The notes under the pieces were generated by a model. It saw only the letters and a list, made by a program, of their open reading frames with translations. It made no database searches and was not told the origin of the DNA. This document shows, one piece after another, positions 1 to 10,912 of a stretch of DNA of 64,000 bases. The position numbers and the translations under genes were made by a program. Positions within the stretch are counted from its first letter, which is position 1. Every line of letters begins with the position of its first letter. The DNA is from Porogramme epimiltina (lineage: Eukaryota > Basidiomycota > Agaricomycetes > Polyporales > Polyporaceae). Where the stretch lies: the NCBI GenBank assembly GCA_900155495.1, contig FTLJ01000512.1, positions 62,001-126,000 on the forward strand, written 5' to 3'.

Positions 1-3000
1 TGGAGATTTCACTGCCTCACAGAGCACTAGCGCAAGGCGGAACGTCACGAGCCTAGGACGAGGGCAAGTCACTGGCAATGTGCAGGTTACTATGGAGGTC
101 AGAAACCAAGAAGGAAGGATGATCGACCGTGCAATCTCCCAATGCAGCGGCGAGCCGGAGATGGCGCAGTGGCATTCCATGGTCTTCCAGCGCACTACGC
201 AACCACACTTCGGCGAACTTGTCAAGCTCCGTTTGCCACTTCAAGGAGCCCAGCAGTGGCATCTCTTCTTCACCTTCCGACAGCGTAACTCAAGAGAACG
301 CTCTTCAAGCCGTAACGATACATCCGAGCGCCCCTTCGCATTTGCGTATCTTCCCCTCTTCCCCGATGGTCGTGCGTTCTTGGAGGATGGCAGCCACACC
401 CTCATTCTTTACAAGGCCGGCCACCTTACCCAGATCACGCCGGACATGTACCTCAACGCGACACCATGGCTCCCCGTTAACCAGCGTCCCGACCAAGTAT
501 ATATCCCCCCAGAGCTGCAGCGGGTTGCCCAACCTCTGCGGGATAGCCTCGTCATTCGCTCCTCCTTGTGCTCTACCAAGTTCACGCAGAACTCGGTCCT
601 CCTCAGTCTCCTCAACTGGGAACAAATCACCGACAGGGAACTCCTCTCGACTATCCTTAGCAAATTTACCTTCGTCGGAGAAGTGGAGATCGTCAAGTTC
701 CTCCGGGATATCTTTGACTCTCTATTTGCGATTCTCGTGTCCGCGAGCAACCAGTCAGGCGAGATGGACGGTCTGGTCTTCAATGCGCTCGTCACTGTAC
801 TCGGCATCGTGCAAGACCGCCGCTTCAGCAACTTCCAACCCGTGTTGGATGTGTACATCGAGCGTCATTTCAACTGCGCCTCGGCCGCGTCGCACATGAT
901 TCACTCCATGAACCGGCTCTTGCAGGACCCCACCGCAAGCGAGACGGCATCGTCGCTACGTGCTGCGCTGAAGGTGTGGCACTACATCTTCAAGTTTATC
1001 GTCAGGTCGCGCGAATTGCAGAAGGCCAAGGAGCTGGGCATGGGCGGCGGCGCGACAGCGGATCACCTCGAGGCAACGTTCAAGCGTGAGCTGAGTGCTC
1101 ACCTCCGCGAAGTCAACCGTATGATGTCCACTACGTCTCCTCCATCCATCATTGGCACACAGACTATCGCGCTCCAACACTTCACGTCCATTCTCCCCGA
1201 GCTTAACAAGGTCTTCAATATCGTCGAGCTTGTCACGATCGCGACGACCTTCGCAAACGCTATCGTGTCAACTAAGGGGAAAATCATCGTCTGGAAGCTC
1301 ATCATGTACCTGCAAATCGTCAAGGGCTTCCTCTTTGATAACCCCAAGTCGCGCGGACTTCTCGTCGAGGCCGTTGGCATCTGGATCAAGCCACAGTTCG
1401 GACGTTTCGACGAGTACACTCAGACTCTTCCGAACGATTCAGAAGCAGCGCGCGATGCTGCACGGGTGGGCTGGTTGGAGAGTATCCGTCTATCGGTGAC
1501 AGTCGTAGCCATCATGCTGGATAAGCTGCAACAGTGTCTTGTAGATCCGGCTATCGTGTCAGACCGCAATGCCCTCAGACAAGAGCAGTACAACATCGAG
1601 TATCTTCTTTCCCTTATCCCCAGGTATGTCGTTTCCTGAATGATTGAGACGTGGACTCATGACACTACCGCGTATAGGCTACTGGACTCCTATCAGGAAT
1701 ACCAGAACCCGGCTTCGCTTCGTGCAGTAGAGCGCAATCGCTCATCCACCCCAGTCACCAACACCTTCCCTGTCACATTCCCGGAATCGTACCCCTTCAG
1801 CCTAGCGACACAGGCGCCGAAAGCAAATCCCACTTCGTCAACGTCACTAGACATCAAACCCGAGTTCAGCCCAGGTCTTGGCGAAGTTGCGATCGTCGTC
1901 TTGGTCCTGATACTCTCGGCACCCAAAAGACATATTGTGGTCTTCCTGGAGGGTGTTTTGGAGATTGAAGGGCAAGAGCATCTCGCATCACTGCTGCTGC
2001 AATTCTTCAAGGTGTCTAGGTCCATCCTGAACAACGAAGCCTTCCCGAAAAACTGGCTGAATGTCAACATCCTCGCTCACCGTGTTCTGCTGAAGATGAT
2101 GGACCCTATTGCCACCATGTTCGAGCGTTCGTTCATACCCAATGAAGCCTCTGGCCGACCATTCAATGCATCGTTATGGAAGGAATGCTTCCATGTGCTC
2201 CTGAAACTGCTCTCCTCTGAGCATTTGGTGATTGAAGAGTTCAGCCCACAGGTGCGTCCTTGAGGAACTTATAGTTTGACGTTGTCTCAACATCACGAAC
2301 AGAAACGACGCGCGGTCTGGCGTCTTGCTGGTGATATCAGAGGAGAAGGCGCCACACTCTTGCTTCGCCTTTGGAGTGCACTTGGATGGCCAGACGAGAA
2401 CGCTACAGCGGAAATCGCCATGGCGAGGTATACAGTAAGTAATATCTTTCAACGAGAACAGATTTGTAGTGACCGGCTCTATCCCAGAATTACCAAGCTG
2501 CCTTGAATCCCCTTGTCGGCCACATCGTGAACCTTTGTCTCAGCCACCATGATCAACTTCGCGAGAACGCCGTTCAGGTACTATACTGCATGATCATCGC
2601 CGAATATCACACCTCGAACGGCTTCGAGCACATCGAAAACGAGTTGGTTAGCAAGCTAGACACCCTCTTCATGTCCGACAGCAAGGGCGACGACATCTCC
2701 CGCGCGTTCTTCATTGGTCACTTACGACATCTATTCGACTCGTCTGACGTTGATGAGGAGCTACGCACTCGCGTAACAAACTTCCTAGACTCCGTTGATG
2801 TCTTCTTGGAGCTCCTGCTCAGCGTTCGCGACCTCCCGGAGGGCGAGGAGTTTGCTGACGATCGCGTGATCGCCACGGTAAGTGTCACATTCTTTAGGTT
2901 TCTATCTTTACCCACGATGATCCTGCACAGCTCCGTCTAATGAACTTCATTCGCCGCATTGGACGCGACGAGATCTACATCAAGTATGTACACCAGCTGG

Positions 3001-5019
3001 TCAACGTATGTTTTTTCAAACATGTCAGATATATAACCCTTGACTGACAATTCAATCCATAGATGCACCTTCAGTCCCAAAACTATGTCGAAGCTGCTCT
3101 TACACTCAAGCTTCATGCCGACCTTCATGACTGGGACTTGAACACGTTTGCCCCTCCTATGGAGGACCTGGGCTTGCCACAACAGTCCCAGTTCCATCGC
3201 AAGGAGACTCTGTGCCTTCTTATTCTGGACTACCTCGGTAAGTCCATCCCTAGTCACGAGTATCGTCAGTCTCACTTCGCCTACAGGAAAGGGCAAGGCA
3301 TGGGAGAACGCGTATGAGATTTGCAAGGATCTCGCCTCGAAGCATGCCGAGGTCACATTCAATTAGTGCGTCCTAAAGGCTTATCACAGTAAGGGACTTC
3401 ATTGACATTGTCATTTGTCAGTGCTCGCTTGGCGGAAATTCTCCGACATCAGGCTGCCCTGCTGGAGCATATAATATCTGACCAACGATACTACTCCGAC
3501 TATTTCCGAGTTTCATTCTACGGTAACTTCCCCTCTGCGATTCGTAACAAACAATTCATCGTACGTTCAACCTCTCTGCGCAAGGCATGCGACTAATCTT
3601 CGTTCTCAGTACCGCGGTTATGAATGGGAGAAGTTTGGGGCATTCTGCGAGCGCATGCTGAACAAGCATCCTGGCGCACAGCTGCTCAAGATCATAGGAG
3701 ACCCCCCTATCGACATCCGTTTCGGCAGCGATCAATACATCCAGTGCACAGCTGTTGTACCTGAACCCCGTCGCGAGCTGCCCATCTTCACCAATCCCGA
3801 CGTCCCCCCTCAAGTGCGCGCGTACTATGAGCACAGGTTTATATATCATGACGCATTTCTGCCACGCACGACTAACACATAATTGTACAGCGCAATCAAC
3901 TTGTTCAGCTACTCCAGGCCAATGTCGAAGACCACGCGTGACGGGATGGAGGAAGTGTGGATCGAGAAGACGTTCCTCACCACCGAGGAATACTTCCCGA
4001 CAGTCCTCCGACGCTCAGAGGTTGTTGACACCCAAATCGCCAACATCTCTCCAGTAGAGACCGCCCTCCAAGAGGTCGAGCTGCGCACTCGTGAACTGGC
4101 GGGCCTTAACCAGAAGTACTCTTCGCTTGCCAAGACAGCTCAGCATATATCCACGAACGCGCTGGCCATGAGCTTGAACGCAGCTGTTGACGCTCCCATG
4201 AACAGCGGTGTAGGGGCATTCCGCCAAGTATTCCTCTCGGAAGAATACGTTTCGAAACATCCCGAAAGAGCCGAGCAGGTAGAGAAACTTCGGAGTGCCA
4301 TCGATGAGCAGGTTTGCAAACCTCATTGTTTTCCCCCTCCAATGTTCTGACTCGCCTTCTAGGTCCATATGATCTCTAGTTGTCTCAAGCTGCACGGCCA
4401 GATGTGCCCACCAGAAATGCTCACCTTCCACGCTACTCTGGAGAAGTTCTTCCACAAGAACTTCGCAGACGAGATTCAACGTCTGTCCATGGACTCGTCG
4501 CCTGAGCCAAGGGCTGCTGATGTCGTACCAACATCCGCACGCCTTCCACCGTCAGCCGCAATGCCGTCACCCAACTACGCTGCCCTGTATGTATATTTGC
4601 ATTTGCGCCATGCAATTTACTAACCGACTCATAGCAGGACCCAACCGCTGAACGTAGGCCCTATCCATGTGGGCATGATGGCATCTTCGTCGACATCGCC
4701 GTTGTCTCCGCGCTCGCAAGAGAACGGCCTCTCCGTTGCGGAGGCACCGTGGATGAAGCAGACTCCCCTGCAGCGACACCTCGCCCATCTCGCCCGCCAC
4801 GGCTTCAACGGAGTTTCCTCGGGACCGGGCGACAACGGTGGGAGCGACTCGTTCTCGGAAGAGTCTCCCCGAAACTCGGTGGTCACCGTCGGCAACAACC
4901 CTGTGCCGACCTTCTCAGGCGCTGCATCTGTCACGGCCTCGACGCTGGGGAGTATCGGGTCCATCAAGGGCCGCTTCTCGAAGCTCGGTAGCCTCAATTT
5001 TGGACGGAGGGATCTTTGA
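1..5019 (+). CDS. DOCK-family guanine nucleotide exchange factor, 5' end outside window
   Basis: This is the C-terminal part of a DOCK (dedicator of cytokinesis) exchange factor, which activates Rho/Rac-type GTPases. The frame is already open at base 2, so the start lies upstream. Twelve exons can be joined: 2-1623, 1678-2251, 2303-2434, 2488-2877, 2931-3005, 3063-3237, 3287-3365, 3422-3560, 3610-3836, 3891-4311, 4363-4586 and 4638-5019, giving about 1,479 visible residues. The visible N-terminus (RNVTSLGRGQ...VTMEVRNQEG) fits the end of the membrane-binding DHR-1/C2 domain. A long helical middle follows, and then the catalytic DHR-2 domain, with the family-like stretches YRGYEWEKFGAFCERML and INLFSYSRPM. 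The tail is Ser/Pro-rich and ends in RDL. The joins are read from splice signals and frame. The last acceptor is a tandem NAGNAG site. Which GTPase it acts on cannot be told from sequence. Confidence 0.88.
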
Positions 5020-5905
5020 TCACGGCCAACTTCCCACCCAAACGGACACTGAGCACCGACGGAAAGGAGGGGTGTGTTGAGGGGGGCTGCTTCGTCGGCG
5101 TAGGATGGAGGTGGTTTCGTTCGTTTTGCGTCTCTCCTTTTCCCTCGTGCTCTGATATAAGACACGGATACCACAATCTTTGCGTTTCAAATCTCACTTC
5201 TATCTGTGGACTCAGTGCTGCTGATGTATTTGGATTATTGTCTAATGTTGTACAGTGTAGCCATCCATAATAAACATATGCAGATATCCAACCAAAATCT
5301 CCAGCTGTGATCACCCGCGATTTCTCAGGCCAATATCGTTGTGTGGCCGACTGTTGGGCCCGTGCCAGAAGTCTGATGGTGATGCCGGCGTTGTTGGTCC
5401 CAGCTTGACGCTGCTCTGTGGACGCTCCTGTGCGGCGCATCGTGCACAATCTATCATGTGAAAAAGCTTAACTTCGGTTAAAGAAGGCACTGAGCGAGCT
5501 GAAGATCTCTGGATCCACGCCGCGGATCGACGAAATGGTATAGGGGTCAATCAAGCTCAAACACGGCGATTATAACGACAGTGCGAGCTAGTGCGTGACT
5601 AATACACAAGAATAGCGAAAAGTGATGAGATTAGCTGGCATAAATAGTAGGAGATAAGAAGTCGTATGCGGCAGGCGTGGATTTACTATAGTAAGGCGGC
5701 GCGGTCGGACCAACATCGTGTGGTACGGGAGAACGATCCAGACAACTATGGCTACATACACGGAGCAGGGGACATCGAGCACGGGGACGTGTGGGGGCGT
5801 AGACGAGACGAGTGCGGGCTTTGCTATGCGTGCGGAAAAATGAGGTAGGCGTGGAGGATGGGTCGGGACAAGAGAACAAAGTACTAGACGACAAGTGTCG
5901 TGTGG
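5020..5905. other. 3' intergenic region between convergent genes
   Basis: This is the 3' flank shared by the DOCK gene (+) and the medusa-like gene (-), which converge here. It holds an AATAAA at 5269-5274, suited to the DOCK transcript. I saw no convincing exon or RNA gene in it. Confidence 0.6.
5269..5274 (+). terminator. Possible polyadenylation signal (AATAAA) of the DOCK gene
   Basis: A canonical AATAAA hexamer lies 250 bases after the DOCK stop codon, in T-rich sequence, before the convergent gene. Fungal polyadenylation signals are loose, so this is only a plausible site. Confidence 0.4.
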
Positions 5906-7930
5906 CTACATGTACGTGTGCGAGCCCGGCATGTCGGGCATTTTGGCCCGCCGGTAGTCCGTGGTGTTGTACGTTAGAGGGGCGTAGGTGGATGAGTATG
6001 TGCTCTGGTCGACGTACGCCGCCACCGGAGGGTACAGTGAGGGAGAAGGGTCCGAGTAAGAAAGAGGCATCATGGCCGACGCAAGGGGCGAGTCCGATGG
6101 AGTAGAGAGTAGGGGAGTGGGGGAAGGGGAATGTGAATGCGTTATGTAGCTGTCGTAATGATCTGCGGCCGGAAGAATTGTCGCGGCAGCGAACGTATTC
6201 TCGAGCCCGTCGACGGCCGTGGGTGTGTATGATGTGCGGTAAGCAGGCTGATGGTAGGCGTATGTCGTGTCGGGTTTGATGTCCGGCACAGGAGAGGTGG
6301 ATGTCGGGTATGATGGAGCTATAGACGCCTGGGGGATCTGGGGCGTGCTCCGTGACGAGATAGATTGCGCGTCCGTGACTTCCTGCTTCAAAACGGCGGG
6401 CAGCAACGTCTGCAGGGACATCAGGCTGCGATCACGCGGGAGAAAGCTACCGACGACTTACGTATTTGGAGATGATTTTGTCGAGGGCCTGGGGTAGAAC
6501 GGCCCAGTCGAAGACCTTCACGTCCTTCTCGATGTTTCGCGGCTTGGGGGCGGGGAAGTCCATGATCTTTTGGAAAAACTCCTCGGTCCCGGCTTTGTTT
6601 TTTGACACCGTCTTTGGCCGGAAACCCTCGAGGTTCCGCCGGATCCGGTTCTTCTCCTCGATGTTGAAGAGGTCGCCGACGAGGCACTCGAGCAGGAAGA
6701 TGATGTCCACGGAGGTGATGCAGCACTGCGAAGCCGGTGGGTCTCCCGCGCCCACCCAGTCGGGGGGCCGGAAGATGCATGACACGACCGTCTCGCCATC
6801 CTTGTACGCCGAGGCGCGTATCGGCTCACATGTGACCCTGAGCGTGCAGCCTTCCTGTACGCGCGAGAAGCGCACCAGCCGACGCCCGATGCGCTGCTCC
6901 TCGGCGTCCCACTCTTGCACACGCGCCAGCGCCTCCGTCGGCGTCTCAAGGACGAGACTCGCCCGGAAGGCGCTGTCTGGATCGTCGTCGTCTGTGCTCG
7001 ACCGGCGCGCCCGGATGAGCGATTGTTTCTTGAGCTGCCCGCGTGCGCCGGCGTCGCGGGGGCCGGTGGTGGAATTGATGGCGCGCGAACGGACTGTGCC
7101 GGCGCTGCTTGGGCGAGGACGTTTGCGCGCAACCGTAGCCGGAGACGACATCGAGGACGAGGGCGAGCTGTTGTACTCCGCGCGGAGACTGTGGAGGTCA
7201 TCGTGCGACTCCTGCTTGCACTGCAGCAACGGAGAGCCGGAAAGCGCATCTGAAGCGAAGCGGTCAGCGGGTGGCGATGCGACCACAGAGTTTCAGCTCA
7301 CTATAGCGGGCATATGTAAAACTGCCGAACGTGAGCGAGTCTATGGTGCAGTTGGAAGCGTTCAACGCTTGCACCGTCACCGGGACCGTCGCCGCGGCTG
7401 CCGCGCCGTTCGAGGAAAGGGCCTCGAGCTCGGGGACAACGGCGCGGAGGTCCCACTCGCCTTCACACTTGCCGGGGGTGGGGTGAACGTCTGTAGCGAG
7501 CGCGCGGTTGCCGACGACGATGCGCAGGAACGTAGTCTCCTGGCTGACGGGGTGGAATTGCAGCTGTACGACGAGGCATGTACCGGCCGTACCCTCCTGC
7601 GGGCCATAGCCGTAGACACGGAACATCTGGCGCGGAGAAGAGACAAATGGCCGGGTCTGCATGGATGTGGCGTCGGGAGAGGCTAAATAGCGTGCCGTAA
7701 TGCAGGCTTAGCGAGGGGGGATTGCATTGAATATGGAAAGAGGACGTACAGCTGTGGCCAGAGGGCCTTTGGCGGGGAGGGGGAGGGGTGGCACTGGACG
7801 AGTGCGGAGTGCTGTATGAGCAAGACGGCGCGTTGTACAGCGTGTGTGAGGCGTGCTGTGAAGACGAGAGCGCCGAAATCATCTTGATAGATCCTCTTAG
7901 CGAAAGGTCCAAGAGGGGACGGTGCGCCAA
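5906..7930 (-). CDS. Medusa/Ren1/Acr1-like developmental regulator (DUF7082-type)
   Basis: This is a probable nuclear regulator of the family that includes Aspergillus medusa, Fusarium Ren1 and Magnaporthe Acr1, which control conidiation or morphogenesis in ascomycetes. Exons on the minus strand are 7750-7930 (or from 7882), 7302-7682, 6462-7249 and 5906-6409. All four join in frame, and two introns are exactly 52 nt. With the start at 7882 (MISALSSS) the product is 601 aa; the in-frame ATG at 7930 adds 16. Near the N-terminus lies FRVYGYGPQEG and then VPVTVQALNAS with SLTFGSFTYARY. After a basic Ser-rich linker comes the conserved core, with SVDIIFLLECLVGDLF, EEKNRIRRNLEGFRP and PKPRNIEKDVKVFDW. 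The C-terminus is Ser/Pro/Tyr-rich. Family membership is from motif recall. The role in this fungus is inferred. Confidence 0.75.
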
Positions 7931-9520
7931 AGGGGATGGGTAAAGGCGGTTGTCGTGGAGCGGACGAGGGAGGGGGAAAGGCGGGAAACCCGCAGACGAG
8001 CGTTTGGCGGTATGTGGAAGCGCGTCGAACGCGAGCAGCTGTAGATAGCGGAGGGGGCGCTTGGGGGGAACGGGGAGGAGGGGAGAGCAAGAGGGTCACG
8101 GACTGTCGGGATGAAATAAGGGGAGTCGGACAAACGGTCGGAGCTGCTGATGTGCGAAAGAGGGTAAGGCGGGGCTGAGAGTGTAGGAGGTGTCCTGGAG
8201 AGGCAGTCGGCTTTTGGGGAGATGATGTATTGTTGGGAGAGGGCGCAGGGGGGGCGTCTGGGGTCATGGCCTGCCCAAGGCCGGCGCGTCGACGCGATCG
8301 ACGATCGAACAGCAGTTGCGCGGCTCCCTTGGTGCCATCAACCAAGGCACCGCGCGAGGGAAACACGCAAAAATATGAAAAAGAAATTCGCGTCCCGCGT
8401 GCGCTATCGCCTATGGAGGGATCACTCCAACCGCTCGCCCGTTTCCCGAACGGCCGGCGGCGGCGGGGGTGGGGAGCGGGGCCGGAGGTGGACAAGATGG
8501 GGAGTGTGCTGAGCGTTGTCGGTGGCCGTCCGGGGGCATTCCTCAGCCGCGAGCCCCTCGGCGGGCGTGGTGAGGTCCGAAGGCGGCCGGGGAGAGCAAC
8601 CAATCGCCGAACGGCTGGCGGGCTGGGGCTGGCTGGGGCAGGCAAAGGCCGGAATCCGCGCCGCGTTTGAAGCCAGAAAGTCAGTAACTCAGCCGCCACG
8701 TGGCGCCCCGATCCCATCTCCACAAGGGTCGTCCACGTGGCGCGCTTATTGTTGCCGGACTTCCGAGGACGCCAGGACGGGCGCCCTGTCCCAGGCGCTT
8801 CGGCCTCCCCGCGCCCGCCCAGCGCGCCACCGCGTCCGACGTTCCGATGATGACCTCGTGTTCCGCGGGGCCGTCGCCCCCCGCCGCACTGTCTTCGCCC
8901 AGCGGGCCGCCTGCCCACCGCATGGGGCACGCCGAAGAAACGCCTTCCTCGCTGGGTCGCGCTCACCGACAGCCTTCCCCAATCCTGCAGGCCTCGACGA
9001 GGAGCGAGTCGTCCGTACCACCGCCTTTCGGTGAGGCATCACCAACAGATGATAGCCTGCCAGTGCCCCTTGCTCCGTGCGGGACGGAACTCGTCGCCCG
9101 GACCTACGTGTTGCGGCATTCCAGCTGGGGCTCCTAACGGGCACCCTCCGTCCTTGTCCGAGCTGTGTTGTGGCCCTTGGCCTCCGATCACCACTGTTCT
9201 TCCGGTTTGATTTTGTCCGCTGTGGTGTTGGCGATGACACTCAACGCGATGGCCAACGTTTCGTCGTCGGGCCTATTTCATCCTTCCCGACAATGCGCCA
9301 TATGAGCGCACAGGACCAAGTGTATAGCACCGTGTTATCCTAGTAGAGGGACGCACAAGGCATTGACAATACATGCACCGATCACTGGAGAGCCCCTGAG
9401 GTGAGCAATGGACATACTTACCTCCGTCTTGTCCTCTTGCAGAGTGTGATAGCGCGCCGTGATAGTCCGATATCCAAAAAAGACTTGCCCCCATGACATA
9501 ACATAAGCTGGACTAAGCAT
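7931..9520. promoter_or_regulatory. Long GC-rich leader/promoter region upstream of the medusa-like gene
   Basis: About 1.6 kb separate the medusa-like start from the MED27 stop. The DNA is strongly strand-biased (C/T-rich on the minus strand) and very GC-rich. It contains a 427-codon minus-strand open frame with Pro/Arg/Ser-rich translation and no recognisable domain, which I take as a by-product of composition. Two CACGTG motifs and a CCAAT (near 8599) are present. It may be promoter, a long 5' leader, or both. Confidence 0.5.
8697..8739. promoter_or_regulatory. Paired CACGTG (E-box) sites
   Basis: CACGTG occurs at 8697-8702 and again at 8734-8739. Both copies sit in the same longer context, CCACGTGGCGC, 37 bases apart. 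CACGTG is the classic binding site of bHLH regulators. The repeated context argues against chance, but no factor can be assigned. Confidence 0.45.
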
Positions 9521-10912
9521 CTATGTATTGCCATTACCGCCTCCGTCGCCGCCGACCTCTCCACCGGCGTCGGTACCGTTATTGTTGGCCTCGGGTGGCG
9601 GCGGCGGCGGCGGCTCGTATTTGCACGTTACATGCCGGACGTCCCAAAGTGGAGCCTTGGGGTCGGCGGATGGCGGCAGGCGTCTTCTAACTACTGGCGG
9701 GACATGACCCTCAGCGGAGATGACGCGCTGACAATTCGAGCAGGTGTCCATGAACAGCCGTTCATAAGATACCAGAAGCTCCTGCAGGCCGGAGAATTAT
9801 CGCCGGTATGCTGATAGAATAGCGATATGGACGTACCACATATGACTGCAGAGGCGCGAGAGGCTCCGATCGAATGACTTTCGCCAGCTGCTGAGACAGC
9901 TGTTGGAACGCCATGAAGTCTGATTGGGAATGGGCTGGTTTCTGGAAATCGTGGGTCCGTGAGCCATATCGATCGTCGCGCGCATACGTAGTGGCACCTA
10001 CCTGTTCCCGCGAACCGATAGCGGTGGCGCTTTCGACCACAAGGGCTTGGTTCCCTTGCGACGACTCATCCAATGTAAGGTACACTGTCGTGACGTTGGG
10101 GGCCACAAACCGGAGCGTCACGGGGCATTGGAGGTTCCTGCCTTTTTTCGGGGCGACAACGTGCAGTTTGTTCTTGCTGGACTTATTGTAGTCCCGGATG
10201 TACGCAGGCAGCCCGTCTAAGCTAACCGGAACTGTCCCGGGCTCGACAGGTGGTAGCGGCGACGTGTCTTTAGACTCCGTCTCGCGGTACGGCTGGGGCG
10301 ACTCAGGGGATGGGGGACGTCTGCGTGGTGCTGAATTAGCGCATGTACCATCGGACGACCCCGCACGCTACCCACACACCTGCGTTTCAGGTTTTCGCGT
10401 CGCAGGTTCGAACCCAGGTTGGCGGGGTCGGCCTGCTCGCTCTTGCGCGCCGTCTTGAGCGCGTCCTGCACTTTCTCGGACCGGACGACATCCGCAACTG
10501 CTGCGAGCTCTCGAAAGCCGTGCGTGAGCAGCGCCGACTCGAGCTTGTGGGGATCGGAGCCCGGCGGGCGCAGGAGCTGCGCAGGGATGTGGCGGATGGC
10601 CTGCAGACGATTGTTAAGCTCGGTCAGGGTCTGTATATGCGCGCGCAGCGTGGCCAGTTCGGACGCAGGGGTGGGCGACGGTGCCGGCGCAGTGCTCGGG
10701 CCATCAGCTGTGGCCGGGTTACTAGATAAAGTAGAGCCGTCTTGTTGAGGGAGCGAAGACGCGGTAGGAGCTGGCATGGACGCCATCTGCGCTGATGGCG
10801 CGGTCGCAAGAGGCAGAGGAGGCGGCGCCATCGACCCCACCGCCGAGGTGCTGGGCGCGGGGGCGGGGCCCGCGCCCGCCGCCGTCGCGGACGCCGAAGG
10901 GGTGTTGCTCAT
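9521..10912 (-). CDS. MED27: Mediator complex subunit 27
   Basis: This encodes a subunit of Mediator, which bridges transcription factors and RNA polymerase II in the nucleus. Exons on the minus strand are 10380-10912, 10002-10320, 9837-9941 and 9521-9781. They join in frame to 405 aa, with introns of 50-60 nt. The N-terminal ~90 residues are Ala/Pro/Ser-rich. A helical segment follows (ELATLRAHIQTLTELNNRL), then a middle beta-rich part (TLRFVAPNVTTVYLTL). The C-terminal Med27 signature LLVSYERLFMDTCSNCQRV has the paired cysteines typical of the family. A poly-Pro and Gly/Asn tail ends the protein. The assignment rests on the C-terminal cysteine motif and the N-terminal helix. The direct neighbour downstream on the same strand is the medusa-like gene, with no sign of a shared transcript. 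Confidence 0.78.

Noticed and set aside
6466..7686. 406-codon plus-strand open frame
   Set aside because: It lies opposite well-supported exons of the medusa-like gene; it is an antisense shadow.
7683..8966. 427-codon minus-strand open frame
   Set aside because: It is Pro/Arg/Ser-rich with no domain. The medusa-like exons use another frame through its 3' part, and GC-rich DNA has few stops.
10380..10430. GGTTCGAACCC resembling a tRNA T-arm
   Set aside because: It lies within the MED27 coding region, and no matching acceptor, D-arm or anticodon arm can be folded.
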